A model generated the notes under the pieces. The model saw nothing but the letters and a program-made list of their open reading frames with translations. It searched no databases and was not told where the DNA came from. Positions 16,601 to 26,409 of a DNA stretch of 64,000 nt are shown one piece after another. A program made the translations under genes and the position numbers. Numbering within the stretch: position 1 is the first letter of the stretch; each line of letters begins with the position of its first letter. Source of the DNA: Clostridia bacterium (GTDB lineage Bacteria; Bacillota; Clostridia; Oscillospirales; CAG-272); assembly GCA_017462485.1 (NCBI GenBank), contig JAFTRA010000017.1, forward strand, positions 1-64,000, read 5' to 3'.

Positions 16601-17827
16601 ATGGCAAAAGAAGATACCGAGTTAAACATTGGCGCGAATATTTCGCAGTTGCGCAAAAAGCAAGGAATGACCCAACGTCAGCTTGCCGATGCGCTTTGCG
16701 TCAGCAACAAAACCGTAAGCAAGTGGGAGCGTGGAGCAGGATATCCCGAGATCACCCAGTTCTTTAGCCTTTCGCGTATTCTTGGAACTACCATTGATGC
16801 GCTTATGATGAGCGAGCGTTGCGGTATCACCGTTGCGGGCTGCTTGGTTGAGGATCGAATTAAGCTGATCAACTCTTACCCCAAAATGAATATGCAATCC
16901 AAAATATATGCTGTTTCTCACGCTGTGGGTGGAAATGTACCCAACGTAAGCATTGATTTAGCAAAGATTGATCGCAATTTAAAGGTAAATGCAATGGGTC
17001 GCGTAGGTAATGACCTGAACGGGCGCTATTTACTGGATGAGCTTCGCAAAAATGGGGTTGACGTGAACGGCGTTATAGTCTCTGAAACAGCGGGCACCGC
17101 CTTTACCGAGGTTATGACTGTAAAGAAAACAGGTGAGCGTACCTTCTTTCACTATAGCGGTGCAAATGCGGAGTTCTCTCCCGAGGACGTGAATGTGTCT
17201 GCTCTGGATTGCCGTATGATTCACGTAGCTTATATTTTAATGTTGGATTCGATGGATGCCGAGGATCCCGTGTACGGCACGGTTATGGCGCGTTTTTTGA
17301 AGGATCTGCAGTCTGTCGGCATACTTACCTCTATTGATGTGGTCAGTGACAGCGGTGAGCTTTTTGCCGAAAAGGTAATCCCTGCTTTGCGTTACACAGA
17401 CAATGCTTTTATGAACGAAATCGAGGCTTGCGGCGTTTCGGGTCTTTCCCCACGTGACGAAAACGGCAAAATCTTGGTGCAAAACATCAAAAAGACAATG
17501 GAAATCGTTATGGCAGAGGGAGTCGGTCAACGCGTAATCGTCCATTGTCCCGAAGCGGGCTTTTGCCTGAACAGATCCGGAGAATTTACCGTAGTCCCCT
17601 CTGTTATCTTGCCCGATGACTATATTAAGGGCTCTGTTGGTGCGGGCGACGCTTTCTGCGCAGGCTGCTTGTACGGAATTTACAAGGGCTTTGACGACAA
17701 GACTATCCTTGAATTTGCTTCGGGTGCTGCCTGCTGTAATTTATCAGCCGTTGACTCCGTCAGTGGCATGCGTGATAAGGATTATATTTTAAACTTTATT
17801 TCAGAGTGCCGTCGCACGAAAATATGA
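16601..17827 (+). CDS. HTH (XRE)-PfkB sugar kinase fusion
   Basis: 408 residues with two joined domains. Residues about 8-65 form an XRE-type DNA-binding domain (RKKQGMTQRQLAD, NKTVSKWERG). From about 76 onward is a ribokinase/PfkB carbohydrate kinase with the glycine-rich GGNVPN start (110-115) and the catalytic GAGDAF motif (347-352, base D350). The fusion could make a regulator that senses its own sugar substrate. It heads a three-gene locus with a dehydrogenase 18 bases downstream and an isomerase-like protein. Arginine codons are almost all CGN, unlike the AGA-rich neighbours, hinting at transfer. SD AAAGGAG. The sugar cannot be named from sequence. Confidence 0.85.
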   Translation: MAKEDTELNIGANISQLRKKQGMTQRQLADALCVSNKTVSKWERGAGYPEITQFFSLSRILGTTIDALMMSERCGITVAGCLVEDRIKLINSYPKMNMQSKIYAVSHAVGGNVPNVSIDLAKIDRNLKVNAMGRVGNDLNGRYLLDELRKNGVDVNGVIVSETAGTAFTEVMTVKKTGERTFFHYSGANAEFSPEDVNVSALDCRMIHVAYILMLDSMDAEDPVYGTVMARFLKDLQSVGILTSIDVVSDSGELFAEKVIPALRYTDNAFMNEIEACGVSGLSPRDENGKILVQNIKKTMEIVMAEGVGQRVIVHCPEAGFCLNRSGEFTVVPSVILPDDYIKGSVGAGDAFCAGCLYGIYKGFDDKTILEFASGAACCNLSAVDSVSGMRDKDYILNFISECRRTKI

Positions 17828-17845
17828 GATTTATGGAGGATTATA

Positions 17846-19099
17846 ATGAAGACCACCGCAGTTCGTCTCCACGGGGAAATGGATCTCCGCGTGGATGAGT
17901 TCGAGCTCCCCGCATTGGGAGAAAAAGAAATATTGGTTAATTTTATTACAGATTCACTTTGTGCATCTACATACAAGGCAGTAAAGCTTGGTACTAATCA
18001 CAAGCGCGTACCTCCCGACATAGCCGAGAATCCCGTTATGATGGGACACGAGATGTGCGGTGTGATAGTTGAAATTGGCTCTGCCGTTGACCCGAAATGG
18101 AAGATTGGTCAGAAAATAATCATTCAGACTGCGCTTAAGCTTGAGAGCGGTTACGATCCCGGCTATTCCTATCCTTACATCGGCGGTGCATCTACTTACG
18201 CCATTGTACCCGAGATAGTTCTGGAGCGCAACTGTCTCATTCCCTATAATGGCGAGGGTTATTTCAAAGCATCAATGGTAGAGCCGCTCGCTTGCTGCTA
18301 CCGTGGCTTCCTTGGTTGTTATCATACAGATTACACCACCTATACACGTACCGACGGCACTAAAAAGGGCGGTAAGCTTGCCATTCTCGGCGGTTCCGGG
18401 CCCATGGGGCTCGGTTGTATTGAGTTGGCGTATGGTTTTGCGGGAATGGCTCAGGTGGTCGTTACTGATCTGAACCAAGTAAGACTGAATGAAGCCGCCT
18501 TAAAATGCTCACCTGAGTATGCCCTGGAGAGAGGCTGTGAGCTTACTTACCTTTGCACCGCGGAATTAGAGGATCCCGTTGCGAAGCTGCTTGAGCTCTC
18601 TGACGGCGGTTTTGATGACGTATTCGTAATGGCACCTGTTCCGGCACTCTTCACAATGGCAGAGCAGATTTGCCGTGAGGACGGTTGCATCAACTTTTTT
18701 GCAGGCCCCTCTCAGCACGATTTGCAGGGATCGCTGAATATTTACCGTATTCATTATGACGGAATTCACGTCTTAGGTACGGGCAGCAGTATTCCTCAAG
18801 ATATGCGTGATGTGCTAAAGCTTATCGAAACAAACACAATCCGCCCTGCAGCGCTCATATCTCACATCTTGGGTATGAACGCTTACGTTGATACAATGAT
18901 GACTATGTCAACCCCGACTGGTGCCAAAAAGCTGTGTTATACAGGACTTGACATTCCGCTTATCGCTATCGATGAGCTCGACGAGTGGGGCAATAAAGAT
19001 ACACTTTACGCAGAACTCGCAGGAATAGTCAAGAAGAACGGAGGTCTTTGGTGTGTTGAGGCGGAGGAATATTTGCTTGCAAACGCGCCAAAAATCTGA
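17846..19099 (+). CDS. Zinc-type dehydrogenase, L-sorbose-1-phosphate reductase-like
   Basis: A 417-residue medium-chain dehydrogenase. The N-terminal GroES-like domain has GHEMCGVI (catalytic zinc-site region) and MVEPLACC. The Rossmann domain begins at GGSGPMGLG. Its length and the long insert after the GroES domain (ALKLESGYDPGYSYPY) resemble SorE-type L-sorbose-1-phosphate reductases more than ordinary alcohol dehydrogenases. Acting on a sugar phosphate would fit the kinase encoded 18 bases upstream, but the substrate is inferred. SD GGAGG precedes ATG. Arginine codon use again favours CGN. Confidence 0.8.
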   Translation: MKTTAVRLHGEMDLRVDEFELPALGEKEILVNFITDSLCASTYKAVKLGTNHKRVPPDIAENPVMMGHEMCGVIVEIGSAVDPKWKIGQKIIIQTALKLESGYDPGYSYPYIGGASTYAIVPEIVLERNCLIPYNGEGYFKASMVEPLACCYRGFLGCYHTDYTTYTRTDGTKKGGKLAILGGSGPMGLGCIELAYGFAGMAQVVVTDLNQVRLNEAALKCSPEYALERGCELTYLCTAELEDPVAKLLELSDGGFDDVFVMAPVPALFTMAEQICREDGCINFFAGPSQHDLQGSLNIYRIHYDGIHVLGTGSSIPQDMRDVLKLIETNTIRPAALISHILGMNAYVDTMMTMSTPTGAKKLCYTGLDIPLIAIDELDEWGNKDTLYAELAGIVKKNGGLWCVEAEEYLLANAPKI

Positions 19100-19216
19100 C
19101 AATGAAAACAAAAAGTGAAAGTTATTAAATAAATTTTCAAAACGTATTTTGTGCCTTTTATCCACTTGATATATACGGTTTTAATTTACAAAATCAGCCA
19201 AATTCAAAAATAGGAG

Positions 19217-19236
19217 ACTTTCGCTGATGCGAAAGT
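19217..19236 (+). promoter_or_regulatory. Hairpin between SD and start of the isomerase gene
   Basis: AGGAG at 19212-19216 is followed at once by a perfect 8-bp hairpin ACTTTCGC-TGAT-GCGAAAGT, then 13 bases to the ATG at 19250. A three-codon reading frame (ATG CGA AAG stop, from 19226) also starts inside the hairpin at normal SD distance. Either folding that brings SD and ATG together or reinitiation after a mini-ORF could operate. Confidence 0.5.
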
Positions 19237-19249
19237 AATAGTAATAAAA

Positions 19250-20650
19250 ATGAAAAAAATCAAGCTTGCATACTGCCCTACAAGAAGAGACGTTTTCAGT
19301 CGAGAGGAGGCTATGCGCTTCAGCAAAATTATACGCGCTAAGCTGGAAGAGTTCCCTGTTGACGTGGTTGATCTTGAGGGGATCAACGCGGAAAAGCTTT
19401 TATACGACGATGCGGATATTCCTGTTATTATAGACAGATTCTTAAATGAGAAGGTGGATGCCTTGTTTATTCCTCACTGTAATTTCGGCTCTGAAAACAG
19501 AGTTGCACAGGTTGCAAAAGCGCTTGGTGTTCCCGTGCTTTTATGGGGTCCACGCGATGATTTCCCTGACGAAAACAATATCAGAAGCCGTGACTCGCAG
19601 TGCGGAATATTTGCTACGGGAAAGGTTTTGCGCAGACATAACGTTCCGTTTACCTATCTTACAAACTCTTGGGTCGACAGCGATAATTTCAAAACGGGCG
19701 TGGAAAAGTTTATTCGTGTCGCAAACGTCGTTAAGGCACTTAAAAATTTAAACATTCTTCAAATATCGACCCGTCCCGAACCTTTTTGCAGTGTTATTTG
19801 TAATGAGAACGAGCTGCTTGAGAACTTCAACATTCATTTATATCCTATCACTATTAATGATCTCATTTTAAAAATGGACGAGATTTTAAGAACGGAACCA
19901 AAAGATTTTAAGGATACGGTTGAACTTATTAAAGAAATAGGAACAGACGGAAACGAGGAAAAAATCCGCAAGGTTGCGTCACTCAAGGTAGCTATGAAGG
20001 AGCTTGCGAAGAAGTATAACTGCCGCGCAGTTGCTATTCAGTGCTGGACATCTCTTCAGGATATGGCAGATATTATGCCCTGTTTTGCCAATTCACTCCT
20101 TACCGACGAGGGTATTCCCGTCGTATGCGAAACGGATATTCACGGTGCGATCAGCGCAATTATTATGCAGGCTGTTTCTCTTGAAGCCTCCACTCCATTC
20201 TTTGCTGACGTTACGGTAAGACATCCTGAAAATGATAATGCCGAATTGCTCTGGCACTGCGGAAATTTTCCATATTCATTGGTTAAGGATAAGAAAAAGG
20301 CAAGCGTCACATATAGCAAATATCAGAACAACACCTACGGCATAGGTGACTGGGAGTTAAAGTCTGGCGAGCTCACGATCGCAAGATTTGACGGTGATCA
20401 CGGTAAATACAGTTTGCTTATAGGCGAGGCAAAGACCACTGACGGCCCCAAGAACAGAGGTGGCTACGTTTGGATCGAGGTTGACGATTGGCCGAAATGG
20501 GAAAGAAAAATTGTTGAAGGTCCTTATATTCATCACGTATCTGGTACATACGGAAAATATGCCGAGATACTTGTTGAAGCCTGCAAGTATATAAATGTTT
20601 GTGCCGACTCTTTGCTTCCAAGCGAGGAAATAGAGGCTCGGTGGAGATAA
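19250..20650 (+). CDS. L-fucose/L-arabinose isomerase family protein
   Basis: A 466-residue protein with the layout of the fucose-isomerase superfamily: an N-terminal Rossmann-like part (residues 1 to about 170, with FIPHCNFGSE), a middle domain containing CWTSLQDM and CETDIHGA (likely metal-binding Glu/Asp region), and a C-terminal beta domain (about 320-460). Members interconvert aldoses and ketoses, but many relatives lack a proven substrate. It lies 150 bases after the dehydrogenase, possibly in the same transcript, and the locus terminator follows. No transporter is encoded beside it. Its start is unusual (see hairpin at 19217-19236). Confidence 0.8.
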   Translation: MKKIKLAYCPTRRDVFSREEAMRFSKIIRAKLEEFPVDVVDLEGINAEKLLYDDADIPVIIDRFLNEKVDALFIPHCNFGSENRVAQVAKALGVPVLLWGPRDDFPDENNIRSRDSQCGIFATGKVLRRHNVPFTYLTNSWVDSDNFKTGVEKFIRVANVVKALKNLNILQISTRPEPFCSVICNENELLENFNIHLYPITINDLILKMDEILRTEPKDFKDTVELIKEIGTDGNEEKIRKVASLKVAMKELAKKYNCRAVAIQCWTSLQDMADIMPCFANSLLTDEGIPVVCETDIHGAISAIIMQAVSLEASTPFFADVTVRHPENDNAELLWHCGNFPYSLVKDKKKASVTYSKYQNNTYGIGDWELKSGELTIARFDGDHGKYSLLIGEAKTTDGPKNRGGYVWIEVDDWPKWERKIVEGPYIHHVSGTYGKYAEILVEACKYINVCADSLLPSEEIEARWR

Positions 20651-20784
20651 CGTATCAGTTTTATACTTCAAGAGTCTGGAAGGACTTTCTACGAAAATGT
20701 GTTGCTTCATTTAAGTGTGACAGAACAAATAACTAGATGGACATTGTAGGGTATCATCTCAGGTTAATGCGTTTTTATACAAAA

Positions 20785-20826
20785 AACTCGGCTACTGTGC
20801 GGTTGTGCACTTTAGCCGAGCTTTTT
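20785..20826. terminator. Bidirectional terminator between the sugar locus and ftsH
   Basis: Stem CTCGGCTA/TAGCCGAG with a stretch of A before and T after, so it can stop the plus-strand sugar locus and the minus-strand ftsH operon. Confidence 0.85.
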
Positions 20827-20853
20827 GTTGTTTTTGATTGTATAATACCTTAA

Positions 20854-23079
20854 TTAATTGTTATCCGAGTTATCTTGATCATCATTTTTTGCATTTTCGT
20901 CTGCGTTATCAGCGGAATTTGCATTATTATCGAGGTCAAGAGGTTCACTGGTTGAATCGGATAAATCTACGTTGTGAAGCGTGCCGTTTTGCATATCGCG
21001 GAAGAAATTATCAAGCAAGTCGTCGTTCTTGGAGTCAGCAATCTTTTTAGCTAAATCGTTGAGACGCTTCTCCTCTTCTTCGGCTTTCTGATTGTTCTCA
21101 TGAGCTGTTTTATTTTCTTCCTCGCTCTTGCGAATTCTCTCCTCTGCTATTTTTTCTATTTCTTCGAAAGTAGGATTCTCCGTTTCCATAGCAGCGCGGA
21201 ACTGCTCGTCATCCATAAATTCATGCTTTAGAAGAAATTCGGCAACGAAATGAAGCTTATCAATGTTTTCCGAAAGGTATTTTTTGCATCTTTCGTAAGA
21301 TAAAGCAATAATTCTTCTGATTTCTTCGTCAATTTCCGCAGCGGTTTTCTCGGAATAGCTTTTACCTGACGAGAAATCTCTTCCAAGGAATACCTCGTCG
21401 GAAGAATGCTCCGAGCCGTAAAGGACAGTTCCGAGCTTCTCGCTCATACCGTAACGGGTAACCATATTTCTTGCAATATTCGTAGCTTTCTGAATATCGT
21501 TCGAAGCGCCTGTTGAAATATCGTCAAGAACTATTTCCTCAGCAACTCTTCCGCCGAGCGAAAGGACGATATGGTCAAGCATTTCGTTTCTCGAAGACGT
21601 CATTCTGTCCTCAGTAGGAACGCTTATTGTAACTCCGCCTGCAGAGCCTGCGGGAATTATCGTAATATGCTTAATCGGGTCTGTATATTTACAGAAGTAT
21701 GAGGCAACTGCGTGACCTGCCTCGTGATATGCGCAAAGTCTGTTATCAGCCTCTGTACGTACCTTCGCTTTCTTTTGAGGACCGAGAAGCATCTTCATAT
21801 AAGAAGCCTCAATGTCTTCCATGCCGATAAGAGCTTTGTTTTTCTTTGCGGCAAGAAGAGCTGCCTCGTTAAGAAGATTTGCAAGCTCTGCTCCTGTGAA
21901 GCCTATTGTCGTCTGAGCAATCTTGTGAAGATCAACGGTCGCTTCAAGGGGCTTGTTTCTGCAATGAACCTTAAGAATAGCTTCTCTTCCCTTGATATCG
22001 GGATAATTTACGGTAACACGTCTGTCGAAACGACCGGGACGAAGCAAAGCGGGGTCAAGTATATCGGGGCGGTTTGTTGCCGCAATTACGATAACGCCCG
22101 AATTCGTGCCGAATCCGTCCATTTCAACGAGAAGCTGGTTGAGTGTTTGCTCTCTTTCGTCGTGTCCGCCGCCGAGACCTGCGCCTCTGTGACGTCCAAC
22201 GGCATCAATTTCGTCAATAAATATAATACTTGCGTTGGTTTTACGCGCGTTGTCAAACAAATCACGTACTCTTGAAGCGCCGACACCTACGTAGAGCTCT
22301 ACGAAATCGGAGCCCGAGATTGAGAAGAACGGAACACCCGCTTCTCCGGCAACTGCCTTTGCAAGAAGAGTTTTACCCGTACCTGGAGGGCCTACGAGAA
22401 GCACACCGCGAGGGATTCTCGCACCAAGCTTAACGTATTTTTCGGGAGCCTTTAAGAATTCTACGATTTCTTCAAGCTCTGCTTTTTCTTCATCAGCTCC
22501 GGCAACGTCCGAAAATTTAACATTGTTCTTTTCTCCTGAGAGCTTTGCCTTGGATTTAGCGAATGAATTGATTTTTCCGCCGCCACCTGCACCGCGCATC
22601 ATAAAGAAGTAGAAAACGCCGAGTATGACGAAGAGGATAACGTAAGGAAGTATTACCTGCCACCAGGGTGTTTGCGCAGGCTCTTCGTAATCGTAATGCT
22701 TAAGATTACCGTTTTCATTAAGATAATTTGCTTCTGCTAATTTGTTAATCTGTTCAAGCTGGAAATTATAGCTGAGCTGATATTTGAATTTTTCCGTTTC
22801 GTTTTCGCCCTTGGAATCCTTTTTATATAGCGGATTCCCGTTTGCGTCAAGTACTTTATTTCCATTTTCGTCAAGTTGATACACGAGTGAGGTTATGCTT
22901 ATAGAAAGGTTTCCGTCAACCTCAAACGAGGTTACGAGGTCCTCCTCCAAAAGATACACGAGATCACTGTATCCGAATTCTTCATTATCTTTAAGAGTAG
23001 TCATAAACAGCGAAACCGCAGCCATTATAACGGCAAAAATAACGATAAGCCATATTATGCTCTTTATGTTTGACTTCAT
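20854..23079 (-). CDS. ftsH: ATP-dependent zinc metalloprotease FtsH
   Basis: A 741-residue membrane-anchored AAA+ protease that degrades membrane and regulatory proteins. TM1 is at about 8-28, an extracytoplasmic domain follows to about 137, and TM2 is at about 141-161. The AAA domain has Walker A GPPGTGKT (230-237), Walker B FIDEID (287-292) and the SRH region ATNRPD. The zinc protease motif HEAGH is at 452-456. The family is usually 600-660 residues; here a charged coiled-coil and acidic Asp/Asn-rich tail (about 635-741) extends it. The extracytoplasmic domain also has an insert rich in Asn/Asp/Lys. It is last in the yybS-gdpP-rplI-dnaB-tilS-ftsH run, 42 bases after tilS. Confidence 0.97.
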   Translation of the reverse strand: MKSNIKSIIWLIVIFAVIMAAVSLFMTTLKDNEEFGYSDLVYLLEEDLVTSFEVDGNLSISITSLVYQLDENGNKVLDANGNPLYKKDSKGENETEKFKYQLSYNFQLEQINKLAEANYLNENGNLKHYDYEEPAQTPWWQVILPYVILFVILGVFYFFMMRGAGGGGKINSFAKSKAKLSGEKNNVKFSDVAGADEEKAELEEIVEFLKAPEKYVKLGARIPRGVLLVGPPGTGKTLLAKAVAGEAGVPFFSISGSDFVELYVGVGASRVRDLFDNARKTNASIIFIDEIDAVGRHRGAGLGGGHDEREQTLNQLLVEMDGFGTNSGVIVIAATNRPDILDPALLRPGRFDRRVTVNYPDIKGREAILKVHCRNKPLEATVDLHKIAQTTIGFTGAELANLLNEAALLAAKKNKALIGMEDIEASYMKMLLGPQKKAKVRTEADNRLCAYHEAGHAVASYFCKYTDPIKHITIIPAGSAGGVTISVPTEDRMTSSRNEMLDHIVLSLGGRVAEEIVLDDISTGASNDIQKATNIARNMVTRYGMSEKLGTVLYGSEHSSDEVFLGRDFSSGKSYSEKTAAEIDEEIRRIIALSYERCKKYLSENIDKLHFVAEFLLKHEFMDDEQFRAAMETENPTFEEIEKIAEERIRKSEEENKTAHENNQKAEEEEKRLNDLAKKIADSKNDDLLDNFFRDMQNGTLHNVDLSDSTSEPLDLDNNANSADNADENAKNDDQDNSDNN

Positions 23080-23121
23080 CTAAGTATTTCCAAGCCTTTC
23101 TGAATTACTAGTACAAATGAT

Positions 23122-24546
23122 TTATTTGGATTTTTCGTAAATGGTTATCCATTTATCAGTTTTTATCACGGGAGAATCGTCACGTACACCAAAGCCTTTA
23201 ACCCAAACGATTCCTTTTTCATCGCATATCACGGGAAGCTTTTTTCTGTCCTCCTCGGCAATCCTTTTGTCAAGGAAAAGCTTTTTAAGCTTTCGGGTCA
23301 TACCGCCGTAATAATATGAGTCTCCGTCTTTTTTTGTGCGAACGTACAATCTACCACATATTATAGCAGATGAAACGTTTGCTTGTATTGAAATTTTGTA
23401 AACATTTGAAGAAAAAATTTCACTTCTTTTACTTGAAATTCCAATAGCTATATCAAGCTCGGGAATTTCATTAAATCCTTCTTTGAGCTCGAATTCTTTA
23501 TCTGAAATATCGACTTTTTCAGCTCTTTTGTTTACATAACAAAGGTTACTTTTACAAAAGAACGTAACATCTCCGGGAATATCGACTTCAAAATTTTTCT
23601 TCTTTTGTAAAAGACCGTATATATTGTCAATATGGACTTTTTCCGGTGAAGCATCGGTTACCTTCGCCGTCATTCTTTTTAATACACCTGCAAAGACCGA
23701 GGAATGAATTTTTCTTAATTCATCAGCTGAAATTCTTTCGTTATGAGAGTTTGAAACGTAGAAGCTTTCTGCGACAGAATCAATGTAATCGGCATCGGCT
23801 CTCAAATTTCTGATAGCTTTAGTTGCCATCTCTTCGGGAGAAGATGACAGCCTTTGAAGCTTAGGCAAAATTTCATGTCTAATATAGTTTCTCGAATAAT
23901 CGCATGAAAAATTCGTCTTATCAGTAACAAAAGGAATTTTTGCTTCAAGGAGAAGCTTCAAAATATCGCTTTTTGAGACCGAAAGCAACGGTCTTATGAT
24001 ATTGTTACGCACGGGAGCTATTCCCGACAGTCCTCGAAGTCCGCTTCCTCTCATAAAATTGAATATAAACGTTTCAAGATTATCCGTACTGTTATGAGCT
24101 GTTGCTACGGTTTCAAAATTTTCCGATTCGGATAGGACCTCGTCAAAAAATTCGTACCGAGCCACTCTTGCCGCTTCCTCAATTCCTATTTTCTTCGTCT
24201 TGGCAATAGCGGGCACGTCAATTCTTTTTGAGATAAATTTTATCCCGAGCGCCTCTGCAAATTCCTTAGAAAAGGCTTCGTCATCGTTTGCCTCGTCACC
24301 GCGTATCAAGTGATTGATATGAACAGCTTTCAAGGGAAAATCAAGCTTTTTTTGCAAATTACGCAAGAAAATCAGAAGCAGAACAGAATCTGCGCCACCG
24401 GAAAAGCCAAGAATAACCCCTTTTTTTATGTGCTCGTTCATCGAATATAAGGATATATTATCCATTATTTCGTTTTCTATTTTTTTACCGAGTGTGCTCG
24501 AAAAGAGATTATCGCAAGCTTCTAATAAAAACGCTTTATCAATCAA
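23122..24546 (-). CDS. tilS: tRNA(Ile)-lysidine synthase
   Basis: Makes lysidine at C34 of tRNA-Ile(CAU), switching its reading from AUG to AUA. The PP-loop motif SGGADS lies at residues 49-54. A middle helical domain and a C-terminal TilS domain (with GGMTRKLKKLFLDKRI) follow. I place the start at TTG 24546, nine bases after GAGGAAG and overlapping the dnaB stop, which suggests translational coupling. A further TTG at 24591 is in frame but has no ribosome binding site. Between dnaB and ftsH in the same operon. Confidence 0.93.
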   Translation of the reverse strand: MIDKAFLLEACDNLFSSTLGKKIENEIMDNISLYSMNEHIKKGVILGFSGGADSVLLLIFLRNLQKKLDFPLKAVHINHLIRGDEANDDEAFSKEFAEALGIKFISKRIDVPAIAKTKKIGIEEAARVARYEFFDEVLSESENFETVATAHNSTDNLETFIFNFMRGSGLRGLSGIAPVRNNIIRPLLSVSKSDILKLLLEAKIPFVTDKTNFSCDYSRNYIRHEILPKLQRLSSSPEEMATKAIRNLRADADYIDSVAESFYVSNSHNERISADELRKIHSSVFAGVLKRMTAKVTDASPEKVHIDNIYGLLQKKKNFEVDIPGDVTFFCKSNLCYVNKRAEKVDISDKEFELKEGFNEIPELDIAIGISSKRSEIFSSNVYKISIQANVSSAIICGRLYVRTKKDGDSYYYGGMTRKLKKLFLDKRIAEEDRKKLPVICDEKGIVWVKGFGVRDDSPVIKTDKWITIYEKSK

Positions 24547-25915
24547 TTCTTCTATCTTCCTCAAGAGTTCTGAATTTTGTAAACTGACCAATCCAGCCCA
24601 TCTTTACGTTGCCGACGGATCCGTGTCTGTTTTTAGCGATAATGACCTCAGCCGTGTTTGCGGTGTCCTCTATGGGCGCTTCGCCTTCCTTCTCTGTGGT
24701 AGCGCCTATATCCTTATAGTATGTGTCGCGGTAAAGGAACATAACTATATCGGCATCCTGCTCAATAGAACCCGAGTCTCTCAAATCGGCAAGTGTCGGA
24801 CGTTTATTTGTGACGCCTCTTGCTTCTGTACCACGGTTAAGCTGAGCACAGCAAAGAATTGGTACTCCGAAGTCCTTTGCCATGATTTTAAGGTTACGCG
24901 ATATATCACCGACCTGCTGAGCTCTGTTATCAGTATTAGTGCTCGACTGCATAAGACCTATATAGTCTATAATTACGAGTCCGAGATTAGGAACTCGTCT
25001 TAATTTCGAGCGTATCTCGGTAACGCCTATTTGCGAAGTATCGTCAACGTATATATCACAGCCTGAAAGGTCCGCAATTACGCCTGCGATATTCTCCCAG
25101 TCCTCTGTTGATAGAACACCTGTACGAAGGGCCTGCGAGTCAACCATAGCTTCACTTGATATAACTCGTGTAACGAGCTGCTCGCAAGACATCTCGAGCG
25201 AGAAAATAGCTACGGATTTCTTGGTCTTTTTTGCAACGTTAGTGCCTATGTTCAATACGAAAGAGGTCTTACCCATACCGGGACGCGCGCCAACGATTAT
25301 GAAATCGCCCTTACCCATTTCGATAAGCTTTTCGTCAAGTCCCGAGAATCCGGTTTTAGTTCCCTTCATCTCGTTTCTCATCTCAGAGCTCATTTCAAGC
25401 TCACGGTAAACGTTATGCAAAATATCGCTTATGTGGCGCAGCTCTTTCGTGTCGTTATTATTTGAAATGTCGAATATCTTCTGCTCTGCTACGTCAATTA
25501 TAGTTCTTACGGGAGCGGATTCCTCGTATGCTTCCTTATTTATCTCGTCGCATGCGTTTATAAGCTTTCTTAGGGTGGATTTATCTTTAACTATCTTTGC
25601 ATAGTCCTTGATATTGGCTGCCGAAGGAACGGAATCTGCCAAAAGCGCAATATACTGTATTCCGCCCGTCTGGTCCTTTATTCCCGATTCAACGAGAGCG
25701 TTTGCAAGGGTTACGGGATCAATCGTTCTGCTTTCGGTATACATTTTTGTTAGTGAAAGATAAATATGCTTGTGCTCTTCGAGATAGAAATCTTCAGCTG
25801 TAAGCATACCGCCGACCGCATCGAAGGAATCGGGCTTTCTTATAACAGAGCCAAGAAAAGCCTGTTCGGCTTCGATAGAAACCGGCATTTGCTTGATAAT
25901 TGAGCTATCTTCCAT
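24539..25915 (-). CDS. dnaB: Replicative DNA helicase DnaB
   Basis: The 458-residue hexameric replication-fork helicase (named DnaC in Bacillus). The N-terminal primase-interacting helical domain (about 10-110) is followed by the RecA-like motor with Walker A GARPGMGKT at about 204-212, FSLEMS, and the C-terminal LRDSGSIEQDADIVMFLYR region. There is no intein. SD AGGAAAA lies before ATG, 32 bases after rplI. Overlaps the tilS start. Confidence 0.97.
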   Translation of the reverse strand: MEDSSIIKQMPVSIEAEQAFLGSVIRKPDSFDAVGGMLTAEDFYLEEHKHIYLSLTKMYTESRTIDPVTLANALVESGIKDQTGGIQYIALLADSVPSAANIKDYAKIVKDKSTLRKLINACDEINKEAYEESAPVRTIIDVAEQKIFDISNNNDTKELRHISDILHNVYRELEMSSEMRNEMKGTKTGFSGLDEKLIEMGKGDFIIVGARPGMGKTSFVLNIGTNVAKKTKKSVAIFSLEMSCEQLVTRVISSEAMVDSQALRTGVLSTEDWENIAGVIADLSGCDIYVDDTSQIGVTEIRSKLRRVPNLGLVIIDYIGLMQSSTNTDNRAQQVGDISRNLKIMAKDFGVPILCCAQLNRGTEARGVTNKRPTLADLRDSGSIEQDADIVMFLYRDTYYKDIGATTEKEGEAPIEDTANTAEVIIAKNRHGSVGNVKMGWIGQFTKFRTLEEDRRID

Positions 25916-25947
25916 TTTATTATTTTCCTTTCATAAGCTTATGCTTA

Positions 25948-26391
25948 TTATTCGTGAACGTAAACTATGAATGACGCAATAACTTCGGGGTGAACCTTAA
26001 GCTCTACCGAATATTTTCCGTAAGCCTTAATACTGTCCTTAAGGTTGATTTTTCTCTTGTCAACCGACGTGCCTATAAGCTTTCCAAGCTCATCTGCGAT
26101 ATCCTTTGCGGTAACACTGCCGTAGAGTCTGCCATCGTGACCGTGGCCCATCTGAATGCTCACTTCTTTGTCCTTGATTCTTGCCGCAAGCTCCTCGGCT
26201 GCCTTCTTATCCTCTGCTATTTTATACTGCTTTGCTTCTTCCTTTCCGCGAAGCTCGTTTTGAGCCTTAGCGTCAGCGGGAATAGCTTTTTTCTGCGGAA
26301 AAAGGAAGTTTCTTGCGTATCCGTCGGATACGTTGATTATTTGGTCCTTTTTTCCCTGACCTTTAACGTCACAAAGCAAAATTACTTTCAT
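25948..26391 (-). CDS. rplI: 50S ribosomal protein L9
   Basis: 147 residues. The N-terminal RNA-binding domain ([20 protein letters not shown]) and [13 protein letters not shown] match the L9 signature. A long connecting helix (about 45-75) and the C-terminal domain follow. It sits between gdpP and dnaB, the standard Firmicutes order. SD AGGAGA. Confidence 0.97.
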   Translation of the reverse strand: MKVILLCDVKGQGKKDQIINVSDGYARNFLFPQKKAIPADAKAQNELRGKEEAKQYKIAEDKKAAEELAARIKDKEVSIQMGHGHDGRLYGSVTAKDIADELGKLIGTSVDKRKINLKDSIKAYGKYSVELKVHPEVIASFIVYVHE

Positions 26392-26409
26392 ATCTGTGTC
26401 TCCTATTTA

